A model generated the notes under the pieces. It was not told the DNA's origin, did no database searches, and worked only from the letters and a program-made list of their open reading frames with translations. 5,591 nucleotides of DNA from Pseudomonadota bacterium (GTDB lineage Bacteria > Pseudomonadota > Alphaproteobacteria > Sphingomonadales > Sphingomonadaceae), in contig JAEZFL010000149.1 in the NCBI GenBank assembly GCA_023417515.1, positions 1 to 5,591 on the forward strand. Reading direction: 5' to 3'. Positions 1-5,415 of this stretch are shown here, in pieces. The stretch's first letter is position 1. The number at the start of each line of letters is the position of its first letter. Position numbers and translations under genes: made by a program.

Positions 1-464
1 CTCGCAAGCCTGTCCCGAGCGATGCCGCAGGCGGCGCCGAAGGGGCCGATCAAGCGAGCGAGGCTCCGGCCGAGCCCGCCGCCCCGGCCGACGCGGAAGC
101 GCCCGTCGCCGAGCCGGCTGCGGTGGAAGCGGCTCCAGTCGAGGAAGCGCCGGCGGAAGAGAAGCCCAAGAAGCGCCGCACCGGCGGCCGCCGCAAGAAA
201 GCCGATATCGAGGCGGAGGCCGCTGCCGAGGACGAGGCCGCCGCCGAGCTGCTGCCCGCCGCGGCCAATGACGAGGGCGGCGTGGCGCCGACCCCGGTTG
301 CGGAAAAGCTCGACGGCCATGCCGGCAACGGCACCGCCGCTCCGGACTCGCCGGAAGCGCCGATGCTCGAGCGGCAGACGATGGAAGGAAGCGACGAATC
401 CGAGATGTCGGCACCGGGCGAGCCCGCCCGCCGCGGCTGGTGGCAGCGCACCTTCGGAGGGTGA
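1..464 (+). CDS. rne: C-terminal tail of a large acidic protein, probably ribonuclease E (partial)
   Basis: Only the last 153 residues are present. The reading frame is open from base 3 and stops with TGA at 462-464; the 5' end lies outside the window. The segment is rich in Ala, Pro and Glu and looks disordered. A basic island (KPKKRRTGGRRKK, about residues 53-65 of the visible part) sits between acidic stretches, and the protein ends in RRGWWQRTFGG. An acidic, proline-rich tail with Arg-rich islands and a terminal Trp-Trp microdomain fits the C-terminal scaffold half of alphaproteobacterial RNase E. There, family knowledge says it binds RNA and docks degradosome partners, while the catalytic half lies upstream. 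The family call rests on tail style only, because no catalytic domain is visible. Another Ala/Glu-rich protein cannot be excluded. It is followed by a palindrome and then the M48 gene on the same strand. Confidence 0.6.
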   Translation, partial: RKPVPSDAAGGAEGADQASEAPAEPAAPADAEAPVAEPAAVEAAPVEEAPAEEKPKKRRTGGRRKKADIEAEAAAEDEAAAELLPAAANDEGGVAPTPVAEKLDGHAGNGTAAPDSPEAPMLERQTMEGSDESEMSAPGEPARRGWWQRTFGG

Positions 465-472
465 CCCGTGCA

Positions 473-540
473 CGTCATTGCGAGTGCAGCGAAGCGATCC
501 GGCTCCGGCGTCCGGACTCCTTCGGCGCCTCGCAATGACG
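473..540. repeat. REP-like intergenic palindrome
   Basis: The ends are a perfect 12-base inverted repeat, CGTCATTGCGAG at 473-484 and CTCGCAATGACG at 529-540. The inner part continues with imperfect complementarity (GCAGCGAAGCGATCCGG against CCGGACTCCTTCGGCGC, 12 of 17 matching), so the whole 68 bases can fold into one long hairpin. From memory, palindromes starting CGTCATTGCGAG are common between genes in sphingomonads and other bacteria. It starts 8 bases after the stop of the upstream gene, so it may protect or terminate that transcript. There is no T-run typical of an intrinsic terminator. Confidence 0.75.
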
Positions 541-564
541 GAACGGCGATTTCATCGCCCGTTC
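541..564. repeat. Hairpin directly after the palindrome
   Basis: GAACGGCGAT (541-550) pairs with ATCGCCCGTTC (554-564) across a TTC loop, with one bulged base. It abuts the 473-540 palindrome and ends 26 bases before the M48 start codon. It could be part of a 3' end structure of the rne transcript or a 5' UTR structure of the M48 transcript. No T-run follows, so a terminator call is not supported. Confidence 0.5.
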
Positions 565-590
565 ATCGGGGGGACAGGATAGGCTAAGCC

Positions 591-1982
591 ATGGCTGAAG
601 CTGTTCACGCCCGCCGCGGGAGCGGAATCGTCGCCCGCCTGCTGATGCTGCTCGTGCTGAGCTTCGCCTTCGTCGCCAAGCCGGCGATGGCGCAGTCGGT
701 GCTTCGCGACGCCGAGACCGAGGCGCTGTTCCGCGACATGTCGGCGCCGCTCATCGAAGCGGCGGGGCTGCGGCCCGCGGACGTGCGCATCGTCCTCCTG
801 AACGATCCCAGCATCAACGCCTTCGTCGCCGGCGGCCAGATCGTCTATCTCCATTCCGGGCTGGTCACGTCGGCGGGCAATGCCAACGAAGTGCAGGGCG
901 TGATCGCGCACGAGCTGGGCCACGTCGCCGGCGGCCACATCATCCGGCTTCAGGAAGGGATCGGCCAGGCCGGCAACATCTCGCTGCTGTCGCTGCTGCT
1001 CGGAGTCGCGGCGATCGCGGTCGGCGCACCCGAGGCGGGGATGGCGATCATGGCCGGCGGGCAAGCGGCCGCTTATGGCCGCTTCCTCGCCTTCAGCCGG
1101 GTCCAGGAGAACAGCGCCGACCAGGCCGGCGCCACCTTCCTGAGCCGCGCCGGCATCAGCGGCCGCGGCAGCCTCGCTTTCTTCGAGCGGCTCCAGAACA
1201 TGGAGTTCCGCCTCGCCATCCCGCAGACCGACAGCTACCAGCGCACCCACCCGTTGAACCGCGAGCGCATCGCGGTGCTGGAGAATGTCTACCGTAACGA
1301 TCCGGCGTGGGACCGCCCGACCCCGCCCGAGCTGGAGGCGCGCTTCCAGCGCGTGCGCGCCAAGCTTCGCGGCTATATCGACGAGCCGGAGCGGGTGCTT
1401 GCCGCTTATCCGGAGAGCGACACGTCGGTGCCGGCGCGCTACGCCCGCGCTTTCGCGCTTCACCGCGCGGCGCATCCGGAGCGCTCGATGGCCGAGGTCG
1501 ACAGCCTGCTCGCCGAGCAGCCGCACGATCCCTTCTTCCTGGAGCTGAAGGGCCAGATCCTGCTCGAATCCGGGCACCCGGCCGAGGCGATCGCGGTGCT
1601 TCGCGAAGCCGTCGAGCGCTCGCGCAACGAGCCGCTGATCGCGACAATCCTGGGCCATGCCCTGATCGCGACCGAGGACCCGGCCAATTTCCCGGAGGCG
1701 GAGCGGGTGCTTCGCACCGTCGTTCAGCGCGACGAGCGCAATCCCTTCGCCTGGTATCAGCTCGGCGTCGTCTACGACCGGGCCGGCGACCTCGGCCGCG
1801 CCAATCTCGCAAGCGCCGAGCGCTACAGCCTGATGAACCAGCCGCAGCTGGCGCTCGCCAGTGCCCAGAACGCGATGGCGGGAATCACCGCCGGCACGCC
1901 CGACTGGATCCGCGCGCAGGACATCCTGATGGTATCGCGCGCCGCACTCGAGCAGCAGCGCGGCCGGCGAAGACGCCGGTGA
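591..1982 (+). CDS. Periplasmic M48 family zinc metalloprotease with TPR repeats (BepA/YfgC-like)
   Basis: A 463-residue protein, close to the 487 residues of E. coli BepA. Residues 1-34 form a Sec signal peptide: basic start, hydrophobic core LLMLLVLSFAFVA, and an AMA|Q cleavage site after 34. The peptidase domain carries the zinc motif HELGH at 107-111 (H107, E108, H111) and the third ligand E173 in ENSAD. H220 in THPLNRERI may match the BepA loop histidine that masks zinc; this is inferred from spacing. Residues about 270-455 are helical and TPR-like (for example FFLELKGQILLESGHPAEAIAVL and NPFAWYQLGVVYDRAG). The protein ends in an Arg cluster. BepA-type proteins degrade or help mature outer membrane proteins such as LptD in the periplasm. 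ATG 591 is preceded by a purine-rich stretch (GGACAGGATAGG), and this start keeps the signal peptide intact. The DsbA-family gene follows 21 bases later. Confidence 0.9.
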   Translation: MAEAVHARRGSGIVARLLMLLVLSFAFVAKPAMAQSVLRDAETEALFRDMSAPLIEAAGLRPADVRIVLLNDPSINAFVAGGQIVYLHSGLVTSAGNANEVQGVIAHELGHVAGGHIIRLQEGIGQAGNISLLSLLLGVAAIAVGAPEAGMAIMAGGQAAAYGRFLAFSRVQENSADQAGATFLSRAGISGRGSLAFFERLQNMEFRLAIPQTDSYQRTHPLNRERIAVLENVYRNDPAWDRPTPPELEARFQRVRAKLRGYIDEPERVLAAYPESDTSVPARYARAFALHRAAHPERSMAEVDSLLAEQPHDPFFLELKGQILLESGHPAEAIAVLREAVERSRNEPLIATILGHALIATEDPANFPEAERVLRTVVQRDERNPFAWYQLGVVYDRAGDLGRANLASAERYSLMNQPQLALASAQNAMAGITAGTPDWIRAQDILMVSRAALEQQRGRRRRR

Positions 1983-2003
1983 TTTTGGGGCGGTGACCGG
2001 GAC

Positions 2004-2732
2004 ATGAGCGACAAGGGAAGCCGCCTTTTGAGCGGCAGGAGCGGGCTGTTGCTGGCGGGGGCCGTCGGCCTCGTCGTCGGGGGCGGCGCGGTGGTGCTGG
2101 CGCAGGGCGGCTTCGACGATTCCCGCACCGAGGGGATCGTTCGTGATTACATCCTCGAAAATCCCGAGATCATTCCGGAGGCGATGGAGCGGCTCCAGCA
2201 ACGCGAGGCCGCCGCGGCGATCGCGCCGCGGCGGGCGCAGCTGGAGACGCCTTATGCGAGCGCCTGGGCGGGCGCGGCCGACGCCGACGTCGTGCTCGTC
2301 GAATTCTTCGACTATGCCTGCTCCTTCTGCCGTGCGAGCAATCCGGTGGTCGAGCGGCTGCTGCGCGAGGACCCGCGCCTGAAAGTGGTGTGGCGCGAGC
2401 TTCCGGTGCTTGGGCCGGCCAGCCAGGAAGCCGCCTTCGTCAGCCTCGCCGCCGCCGACCAGGGCCGCTTCCGCCAGTTCCACGACGCCTTGTTCGCGCT
2501 CGGGCCGCCCAGCCCCGAGACGGTCGCCCAGGCGCAGCGCGCAGTCGGCGTCCAGGCCGCGCCGTCGAGCGACGGCCACCGCCAGGAGCTCCAGCGCAAC
2601 ATGGAGCTCGCCAATCTCCTTCGCGCAAGCGGCACGCCCACCTTCGTCGTCGGCAACCAGGTGTTTCACGGGGCGGTCGGCTACGAGCGCCTCAAGGAAG
2701 CGATCGAAGAGGCGCGGGCGGGGCGGAGCTAA
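2004..2732 (+). CDS. DsbA-family thiol:disulfide oxidoreductase, ScsC/Com1-like
   Basis: A 242-residue protein. Residues about 13-33 are a hydrophobic export segment that may be cleaved at VLA|Q or kept as an anchor; there is no lipobox cysteine. Residues 41-70 (TEGIVRDYILENPEIIPEAMERLQ) resemble the N-terminal helical oligomerisation segment of ScsC/Com1-type proteins. The thioredoxin-fold domain starts near 95. The active site is C106-S-F-C109 in FFDYACSFCRASNP, and the cis-proline loop is TPTF at 211-214. These are the only cysteines, so this pair must be the redox centre. Proteins with this layout oxidise or isomerise disulfides in the periplasm; whether this one is oxidase or isomerase cannot be decided from sequence. 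The gene starts 21 bases after the M48 stop, with only a weak ribosome binding site, which suggests co-transcription. It converges on rlmE. Confidence 0.9.
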   Translation: MSDKGSRLLSGRSGLLLAGAVGLVVGGGAVVLAQGGFDDSRTEGIVRDYILENPEIIPEAMERLQQREAAAAIAPRRAQLETPYASAWAGAADADVVLVEFFDYACSFCRASNPVVERLLREDPRLKVVWRELPVLGPASQEAAFVSLAAADQGRFRQFHDALFALGPPSPETVAQAQRAVGVQAAPSSDGHRQELQRNMELANLLRASGTPTFVVGNQVFHGAVGYERLKEAIEEARAGRS

Positions 2733-2777
2733 CCCTCTCCCATCGGGAGAGGGAGGGGCCCGCCGCGAAGCGGTGGG
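2733..2777. repeat. Double-hairpin intergenic palindrome at a convergent gene end
   Basis: It begins on the base after the dsbA-like stop codon. The first hairpin is CCCTCTCCC (2733-2741) / GGGAGAGGG (2745-2753) with an ATC loop. The second is CCCGCCGC (2759-2766) / GCGGTGGG (2770-2777) with a GAA loop and one G-T wobble. Both have 3-base loops and fully paired 8-9 base stems. The style, CTCCC-type arms around short triloop stems, recurs at 3526-3670. It probably stabilises or ends the M48-dsbA transcript, but no T-run is present. Confidence 0.65.
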
Positions 2778-2811
2778 AGGGTGAGGGCACGCACTTGCGC
2801 TCACCAACTTC

Positions 2812-2836
2812 GGCTAAGCGGCAAAGCCGCTAAGCC
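2812..2836. terminator. Candidate bidirectional terminator hairpin
   Basis: GGCTAAGCGGC (2812-2822) and GCCGCTAAGCC (2826-2836) form an 11-base stem with one mismatch and an AAA loop, midway between the convergent dsbA-like and rlmE genes. Position and symmetry fit transcription ending from both sides. There is no T-run on either strand, so it may rely on Rho or simply block exonucleases. Confidence 0.45.
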
Positions 2837-2842
2837 TTCGTA

Positions 2843-2865
2843 TCCTCTCCCCTGGAGGGAGAGGA
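2843..2865. repeat. Hairpin at the rlmE 3' end
   Basis: TCCTCTCCC (2843-2851) and GGGAGAGGA (2857-2865) form a perfect 9-base stem with a CTGGA loop. It lies 4 bases past the rlmE stop codon on the minus strand. Its arm is nearly the same as that of the hairpin at 2733-2753, which sits just after the stop of the opposing gene. Each convergent gene therefore ends in a matching hairpin, likely a transcript 3' end structure. Confidence 0.55.
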
Positions 2866-2869
2866 GAAG

Positions 2870-3520
2870 TCACCCCTTGAACCCCTGTGCGACGACGTAC
2901 CACTCGCTCGATCCCTTGCGGCTGGCGGGGGGCTTGGCGTGCTTGACGGTGGCGAAGCGGCGCTTGAGTTCGGCCACGAGATTGGCGTCGGCGCCGCCGG
3001 CGAGGACCTTGGCGACATAGGCGCCGCCCGGGCGGAGCACCTCGCCGGCGAAGTCGAGGCCGGCCTCGACCAGCGCCATGGTGCGCAAATGGTCGGTCTG
3101 CGGATGGCCGACGGTGTTCGCCGCCATGTCGGACAGGACGAGGTCGGCGGGGCCGCCGAGCGCGTCCTTGAGCAGGTCGGGCGCGCTGTCGTCCATGAAA
3201 TCGAGCTGCAGGATGGTCGCGCCGTCGATCGGGTCGGTCGGCAGCAGGTCGATTCCGACGACCACGGCCTGCGGCACTTGCTTGCGCACGACCTGGGTCC
3301 AGCCGCCCGGCGCGATGCCGAGGTCAACGACCCGCTTGGCGCCCTTGAGGAACTGGAAGCGCTCGTCGAGCTCGATGAGCTTGTAGGCCGCGCGCGAGCG
3401 GTAGCCCTCGGCCTTGGCCTTGCGGACATAGGGATCGGCGAGCTGGCGCTCGATCCATTTGGTTGAGCTGACCTTGCGCCCCTTGGCGGTACGGATGCGC
3501 TGTCTGGGCGGGGCGGGCAT
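2870..3520 (-). CDS. rlmE: 23S rRNA (uridine2552-2'-O)-methyltransferase RlmE (FtsJ/RrmJ)
   Basis: A 216-residue protein, slightly longer than the 209-residue E. coli enzyme because of a basic N-terminal stretch (RQRIRTAKGRK). It uses S-adenosylmethionine to methylate the ribose of U2552 in the 50S A-loop, a late step of large-subunit assembly. The SAM motif is DLGIAPGGWTQ (66-76), followed by an acidic position at D91 and LDF at 106-108. The catalytic Lys-Asp-Lys-Glu tetrad is visible as K47, D131 (LSDMAAN), K171 (AKVLAGG) and E206 (SSEWYVVA). The D-K and K-E spacings (40 and 35) equal those in E. coli. The start at 3520 is backed by a strong GGAGGA box 4 bases upstream (minus strand). Ppx/GppA lies upstream on the same strand, 160 bases away, and the gap is filled by palindromes, one of which covers the ribosome binding site. 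Confidence 0.96.
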   Translation of the reverse strand: MPAPPRQRIRTAKGRKVSSTKWIERQLADPYVRKAKAEGYRSRAAYKLIELDERFQFLKGAKRVVDLGIAPGGWTQVVRKQVPQAVVVGIDLLPTDPIDGATILQLDFMDDSAPDLLKDALGGPADLVLSDMAANTVGHPQTDHLRTMALVEAGLDFAGEVLRPGGAYVAKVLAGGADANLVAELKRRFATVKHAKPPASRKGSSEWYVVAQGFKG

Positions 3521-3524
3521 CAGG

Positions 3525-3530
3525 TCCTCC
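3525..3530 (-). promoter_or_regulatory. rlmE ribosome binding site, inside a hairpin arm
   Basis: On the minus strand GGAGGA lies 4 bases before the ATG at 3520. The same bases are the 3' arm of a stem: minus-strand CCTCCCCGCCGC (plus 3538-3549 region) pairs with GCGGCAGGGAGG (plus 3526-3537 region) with one C-A mismatch and a TTC loop. When this hairpin forms in the mRNA the ribosome binding site is masked. Confidence 0.6.
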
Positions 3531-3670
3531 CTGCCGCGAAGCGGCGGGGAGGGGGACCGTCGGCGGAGCCGATGGGGGAGGGGTCATCTTGCGGGTTTCG
3601 GCGGAGGCGGGCTGCCTCTCCACCATGCTTCGCATGGTCCCCCTCCCCACGCGCTTTGCGCGTTGGGAGG
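3526..3670. repeat. Compound palindrome array between ppx and rlmE
   Basis: This gap consists of successive triloop stems flanked by CTCCC/GGGAG arms. They are GCCGC-GAA-GCGGC (3533-3545), CGGC-GGA-GCCG (3561-3571), CCATGC-TTC-GCATGG (3623-3637) and ACGCGC-TTT-GCGCGT (3649-3663). The last is extended by CCTCCC (3642-3647) and GGGAGG (3665-3670). In addition, 3546-3558 (GGGGAGGGGGACC) is perfectly complementary to 3636-3648 over 13 bases. The array resembles several REP-like units inserted side by side in opposite orientation. No open reading frame with support is present here. Confidence 0.75.
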
Positions 3671-3680
3671 AACTTGGCGC

Positions 3681-4727
3681 TCATATCCGATATCCGTCCC
3701 TAGCCATCAACGAGCGCAGGATGCCCTCGCGGATTCCGCGGTCGGCGATTCCGAGCGTGTCGGCGGGCCAGATGTCCATGATCGTCTCGAGGATCGCGCA
3801 GCCGGCGACGACGAGGTCGGCGCGCTCATGGCCGATACACGGGAATTTGGCGCGCTCGTCATGGTCGGCTGCGGACAGGATCCGGCTGATCTCGCGCATC
3901 GCCGGCGCGGGCACCATCAGCCCGTCGATCTGCTTGCGGTCATAGGCCGGCAAGGCGAGATAGACGCTCGCCAGCGTCGTCACCGTGCCGCTGGTGCCCA
4001 TCAGGCGGATGTTGGTCTTGTCGGCGGGGAGCAGCTGCTGGAAGCGGCGGAAGGCGTGGCGGACGCGTTCGCGCATGCGTCCGTAGGCGGCGAGCCGCTC
4101 GTCGGAGTCGTTGAACTTGGTGCCCTCGCTCTCGGTCAGCGAGACGACGCCCCATGGCGCGCTCCACCAGCAGCGGATCCGCGGCGCCTCGCCGTCGGTG
4201 TCGATCAGCACCAGCTCGGTCGAGCCGCCGCCAATGTCGAAGATCAGGGCCGGCCCGTCGCCCGGCTCGAGCAGCCGGTGGCAGCCGAGCATGGCGAGGC
4301 GCGCCTCCTCCTCGGGCGAGATGATGTCGAGGCAGATGCCGGTCTCGCGGCGGACCCGCTCGACGAACTGGCGCCCGTTGACGGCGCGGCGGCAGGCCTC
4401 GGTGGCGACCGATCGGGCGAGGCTGACCCGGCGCCGCTTCAGCTTCTCGGCGCAGACGGCGAGCGCCGCCACCGCCCGGTCCTGGGCGGCCTCGCACAGC
4501 TTGCCGCTGGTCGCCATGCCCACGCCGACCCGGACGACCCGCGAGAAGGCGTCGATGACCGTGAAACCGCTCTCGCTCGGGCGCGCGACCAGCAGGCGGC
4601 AATTGTTCGTGCCGAGATCGATGGCGCCATAGGTGTGGCGTTGGGCGCGCGGGCGGGGCGGGGAGAATTCCGCCGTCACCGGATCCTGAGCCGGCGCTTG
4701 CGGAGCCATTGCGGCTTGCTGCGGCAT
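3681..4727 (-). CDS. Ppx/GppA family phosphatase (exopolyphosphatase / pppGpp phosphohydrolase type)
   Basis: A 348-residue protein from ATG 4727. It has the ASKHA fold signatures of the family: phosphate-1 loop YGAIDLGTNNCRLLVA (33-48), an ISPEEEARL stretch with the likely catalytic glutamate (137-145), phosphate-2 loop DIGGGSTEL (164-172), the GTSGTVTTLA turn (244-253), and GIADRGIREGIL (326-337). Family members cut polyphosphate from its end or convert pppGpp to ppGpp; which of these applies here cannot be told from sequence. At this length it is the short two-domain form, lacking the C-terminal helical domain of the 513-residue E. coli PPX. The frame stays open upstream to 4994, but that extension would run through tRNA-Gln and lacks family similarity, so I place the start at 4727; ATG 4709 is an alternative. 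The ribosome binding site is weak. The first 30 residues are a Pro/Ala-rich leader. Confidence 0.9.
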   Translation of the reverse strand: MPQQAAMAPQAPAQDPVTAEFSPPRPRAQRHTYGAIDLGTNNCRLLVARPSESGFTVIDAFSRVVRVGVGMATSGKLCEAAQDRAVAALAVCAEKLKRRRVSLARSVATEACRRAVNGRQFVERVRRETGICLDIISPEEEARLAMLGCHRLLEPGDGPALIFDIGGGSTELVLIDTDGEAPRIRCWWSAPWGVVSLTESEGTKFNDSDERLAAYGRMRERVRHAFRRFQQLLPADKTNIRLMGTSGTVTTLASVYLALPAYDRKQIDGLMVPAPAMREISRILSAADHDERAKFPCIGHERADLVVAGCAILETIMDIWPADTLGIADRGIREGILRSLMARDGYRI

Positions 4728-4790
4728 GACCGGACTACTCGTTTTCTTTTCGTTTCGGACGGCCGGAGCCGCCCCGTGACTTGAGGCCTT

Positions 4791-4818
4791 TCTATACGAA
4801 GCCGGAAAATGCGGCAAG
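4791..4818 (-). promoter_or_regulatory. Candidate promoter of the Ppx/GppA gene
   Basis: On the minus strand CTTGCC (plus 4813-4818) and TATAGA (plus 4791-4796) are 16 bases apart, a fair -35/-10 pair. They would give a leader of about 55-60 bases before ATG 4727. The site lies between the ppx start and the divergent tRNA promoter, where a minus-strand promoter is expected. The -35 box is only a partial match. Confidence 0.45.
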
Positions 4819-4869
4819 CGCGTGCCGCGGCAGTGGAATTCGCCGCACCGCGCGTCCGCGCAAGCGGCG

Positions 4870-4898
4870 TTGACAGCGTCGCCGGGCCTTCCTATCTC
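4870..4898 (+). promoter_or_regulatory. Promoter of tRNA-Gln
   Basis: A perfect -35 box TTGACA (4870-4875) and a -10 box TATCTC (4893-4898) are separated by 17 bases. Transcription would start around 4905, a few bases before the mature tRNA 5' end at 4910. It is the clearest sigma-70-type promoter in the window. Confidence 0.75.
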
Positions 4899-4909
4899 GC
4901 GGCCCTCGT

Positions 4910-4983
4910 TGCCCCGTCGTCTAATGGTAAGACTACGGACTCTGACTCCGTCAATCGTGGTTCGAATCCACGCGGGGCATCCA
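4910..4983 (+). tRNA. tRNA-Gln (anticodon CUG)
   Basis: A full cloverleaf can be read. The acceptor stem is TGCCCCG (4910-4916) / CGGGGCA (4973-4979). The D arm is GTCT-AATGGTA-AGAC. The anticodon arm is ACGGA-CTCTGAC-TCCGT with anticodon CTG at 4942-4944, which reads the glutamine codon CAG. The variable loop has 4 bases and the T arm is CGTGG-TTCGAAT-CCACG. The discriminator is T4980 and CCA is encoded at 4981-4983. The U1-A72 pair is typical of bacterial tRNA-Gln and is a recognition feature for the GatCAB transamidation route, the usual route in alphaproteobacteria. It has its own promoter at 4870-4898 and is divergent from ppx. A near-copy of its 3' end lies at 5085-5104. Confidence 0.96.
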
Positions 4984-5037
4984 CTTATTTCCAAAGCGCT
5001 AGCAACGCGTTAGGCCTTTTGAGGCCACGGCTTTTGA

Positions 5038-5064
5038 GCACCGCTAGGGTGTGCGAGATTTTTT
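5038..5064 (+). terminator. Weak candidate terminator downstream of tRNA-Gln
   Basis: GCACC (5038-5042) pairs with GGTGT (5048-5052, one G-T wobble) across a 5-base loop. Six T residues at 5059-5064 follow after a 6-base gap. The stem is short and the T-run is not immediately adjacent, so this is tentative; no better intrinsic terminator is seen between the tRNA and 5160. Confidence 0.3.
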
Positions 5065-5084
5065 CGCAGTTTTCCGCCAATTTC

Positions 5085-5104
5085 TCGAATCCACCGGGTC
5101 TTCC
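5085..5104 (+). repeat. Near-copy of the tRNA-Gln 3' end, possible attachment-site remnant
   Basis: TCGAATCCAC at 5085-5094 is identical to 4962-4971 in the tRNA T arm. The match continues as CGGG-TCTTCC against tRNA CGGG-GCATCC after one missing base, giving 18 of 20 matching positions with a single gap. The 5' side of a T stem is absent here, so it is not a second tRNA. Such partial copies of a tRNA 3' end arise when integrases use the tRNA as attachment site. No integrase gene is visible in the window. Confidence 0.45.
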
Positions 5105-5160
5105 TGGCTGCTCCGTGCAGCAAGAATGCGACATGGAACGCGGCCGACGAGCTGGCGGCT

Positions 5161-5415
5161 CTAGCTCTCCGTCTCGTCAGGATTGCAGTCTCCAAGCGTT
5201 ATGTCTGCTAGCAGGACGGCCGGTGGGACTCGTAGTGCCAGCGCGATAGCAACCAGGGTGGAGAGTGCCATGTTCTGGCCTCCGCGTTCGATCCGACCGT
5301 AGTAGGACCGGTCGAGTTTCGCCATCATCGCGAACTTCTCTTGAGAGACTCCCATAGCCTTGCGCATCCGACGGATGCGCTCCCCGACGAGGACCGAAGG
5401 AGCCTTGCTGTTCAC
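5161..5415 (-). CDS. Small XRE-family helix-turn-helix transcriptional regulator
   Basis: The protein has 84 residues from GTG 5415. An HTH_3/Cro-CI type domain covers almost all of it, from VGERIRRMRKAMGVSQEKFA (helices 1-2) through MAKLDRSYYGRIERGGQ (recognition helix region) to LSTLVAIALALRVPPAVLL (helices 4-5). There is no sensor or peptidase domain, so it should act as a small DNA-binding repressor or activator, probably as a dimer; its target is unknown. The frame is open to a TAA at 5470-5472, and GTG 5466 would give 101 residues. I prefer GTG 5415 because it starts about 10 residues before the domain, as in many relatives, but neither start has a good ribosome binding site. About 25 of 84 codons end in A or T, including CTA, CGA and ATA, unlike the strongly G/C-ending neighbours. 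This suggests acquired DNA. Confidence 0.8.
   Translation of the reverse strand: MNSKAPSVLVGERIRRMRKAMGVSQEKFAMMAKLDRSYYGRIERGGQNMALSTLVAIALALRVPPAVLLADITLGDCNPDETES
5362..5380. repeat. Perfect 19-base palindrome inside the XRE gene
   Basis: GCGCATCCG (5362-5370) and CGGATGCGC (5372-5380) are perfect inverted copies around a single central A. The site lies in the 5' part of the regulator gene and encodes Arg-Ile-Arg-Arg-Met-Arg. Its size and symmetry fit an operator for a dimeric HTH protein, possibly for autoregulation. The run of arginine codons could also create it by chance. Confidence 0.4.

Noticed and set aside
552..2807. 751-codon open frame antisense to the M48 and dsbA-like genes
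   Set aside because: Long antisense frames are expected in GC-rich DNA with strong third-position bias. The product is low-complexity (Arg, Ala, Gly rich), and both sense frames carry clear family motifs.
3459..4784. 441-codon open frame on the plus strand opposite ppx and the ppx-rlmE gap
   Set aside because: It mirrors the Ppx/GppA gene and runs through the palindromes. It shows no recognisable domain and is best explained as a composition shadow.
4728..4994. N-terminal extension of the Ppx/GppA protein by 89 residues
   Set aside because: It would be coded antisense to the tRNA-Gln gene and its promoter, has no family similarity, and the conserved fold begins about 30 residues after ATG 4727.
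5016..5038. Direct repeat CTTTTGAG at 5016-5023 and 5031-5038
   Set aside because: Only 8 bases and two copies. There are no further units, so it is not evidence for an iteron or CRISPR-type array.
4809..5249. 146-codon plus-strand frame spanning the tRNA
   Set aside because: It contains the whole tRNA-Gln gene and its promoter and overlaps the end of the XRE gene, so it is not a plausible protein.
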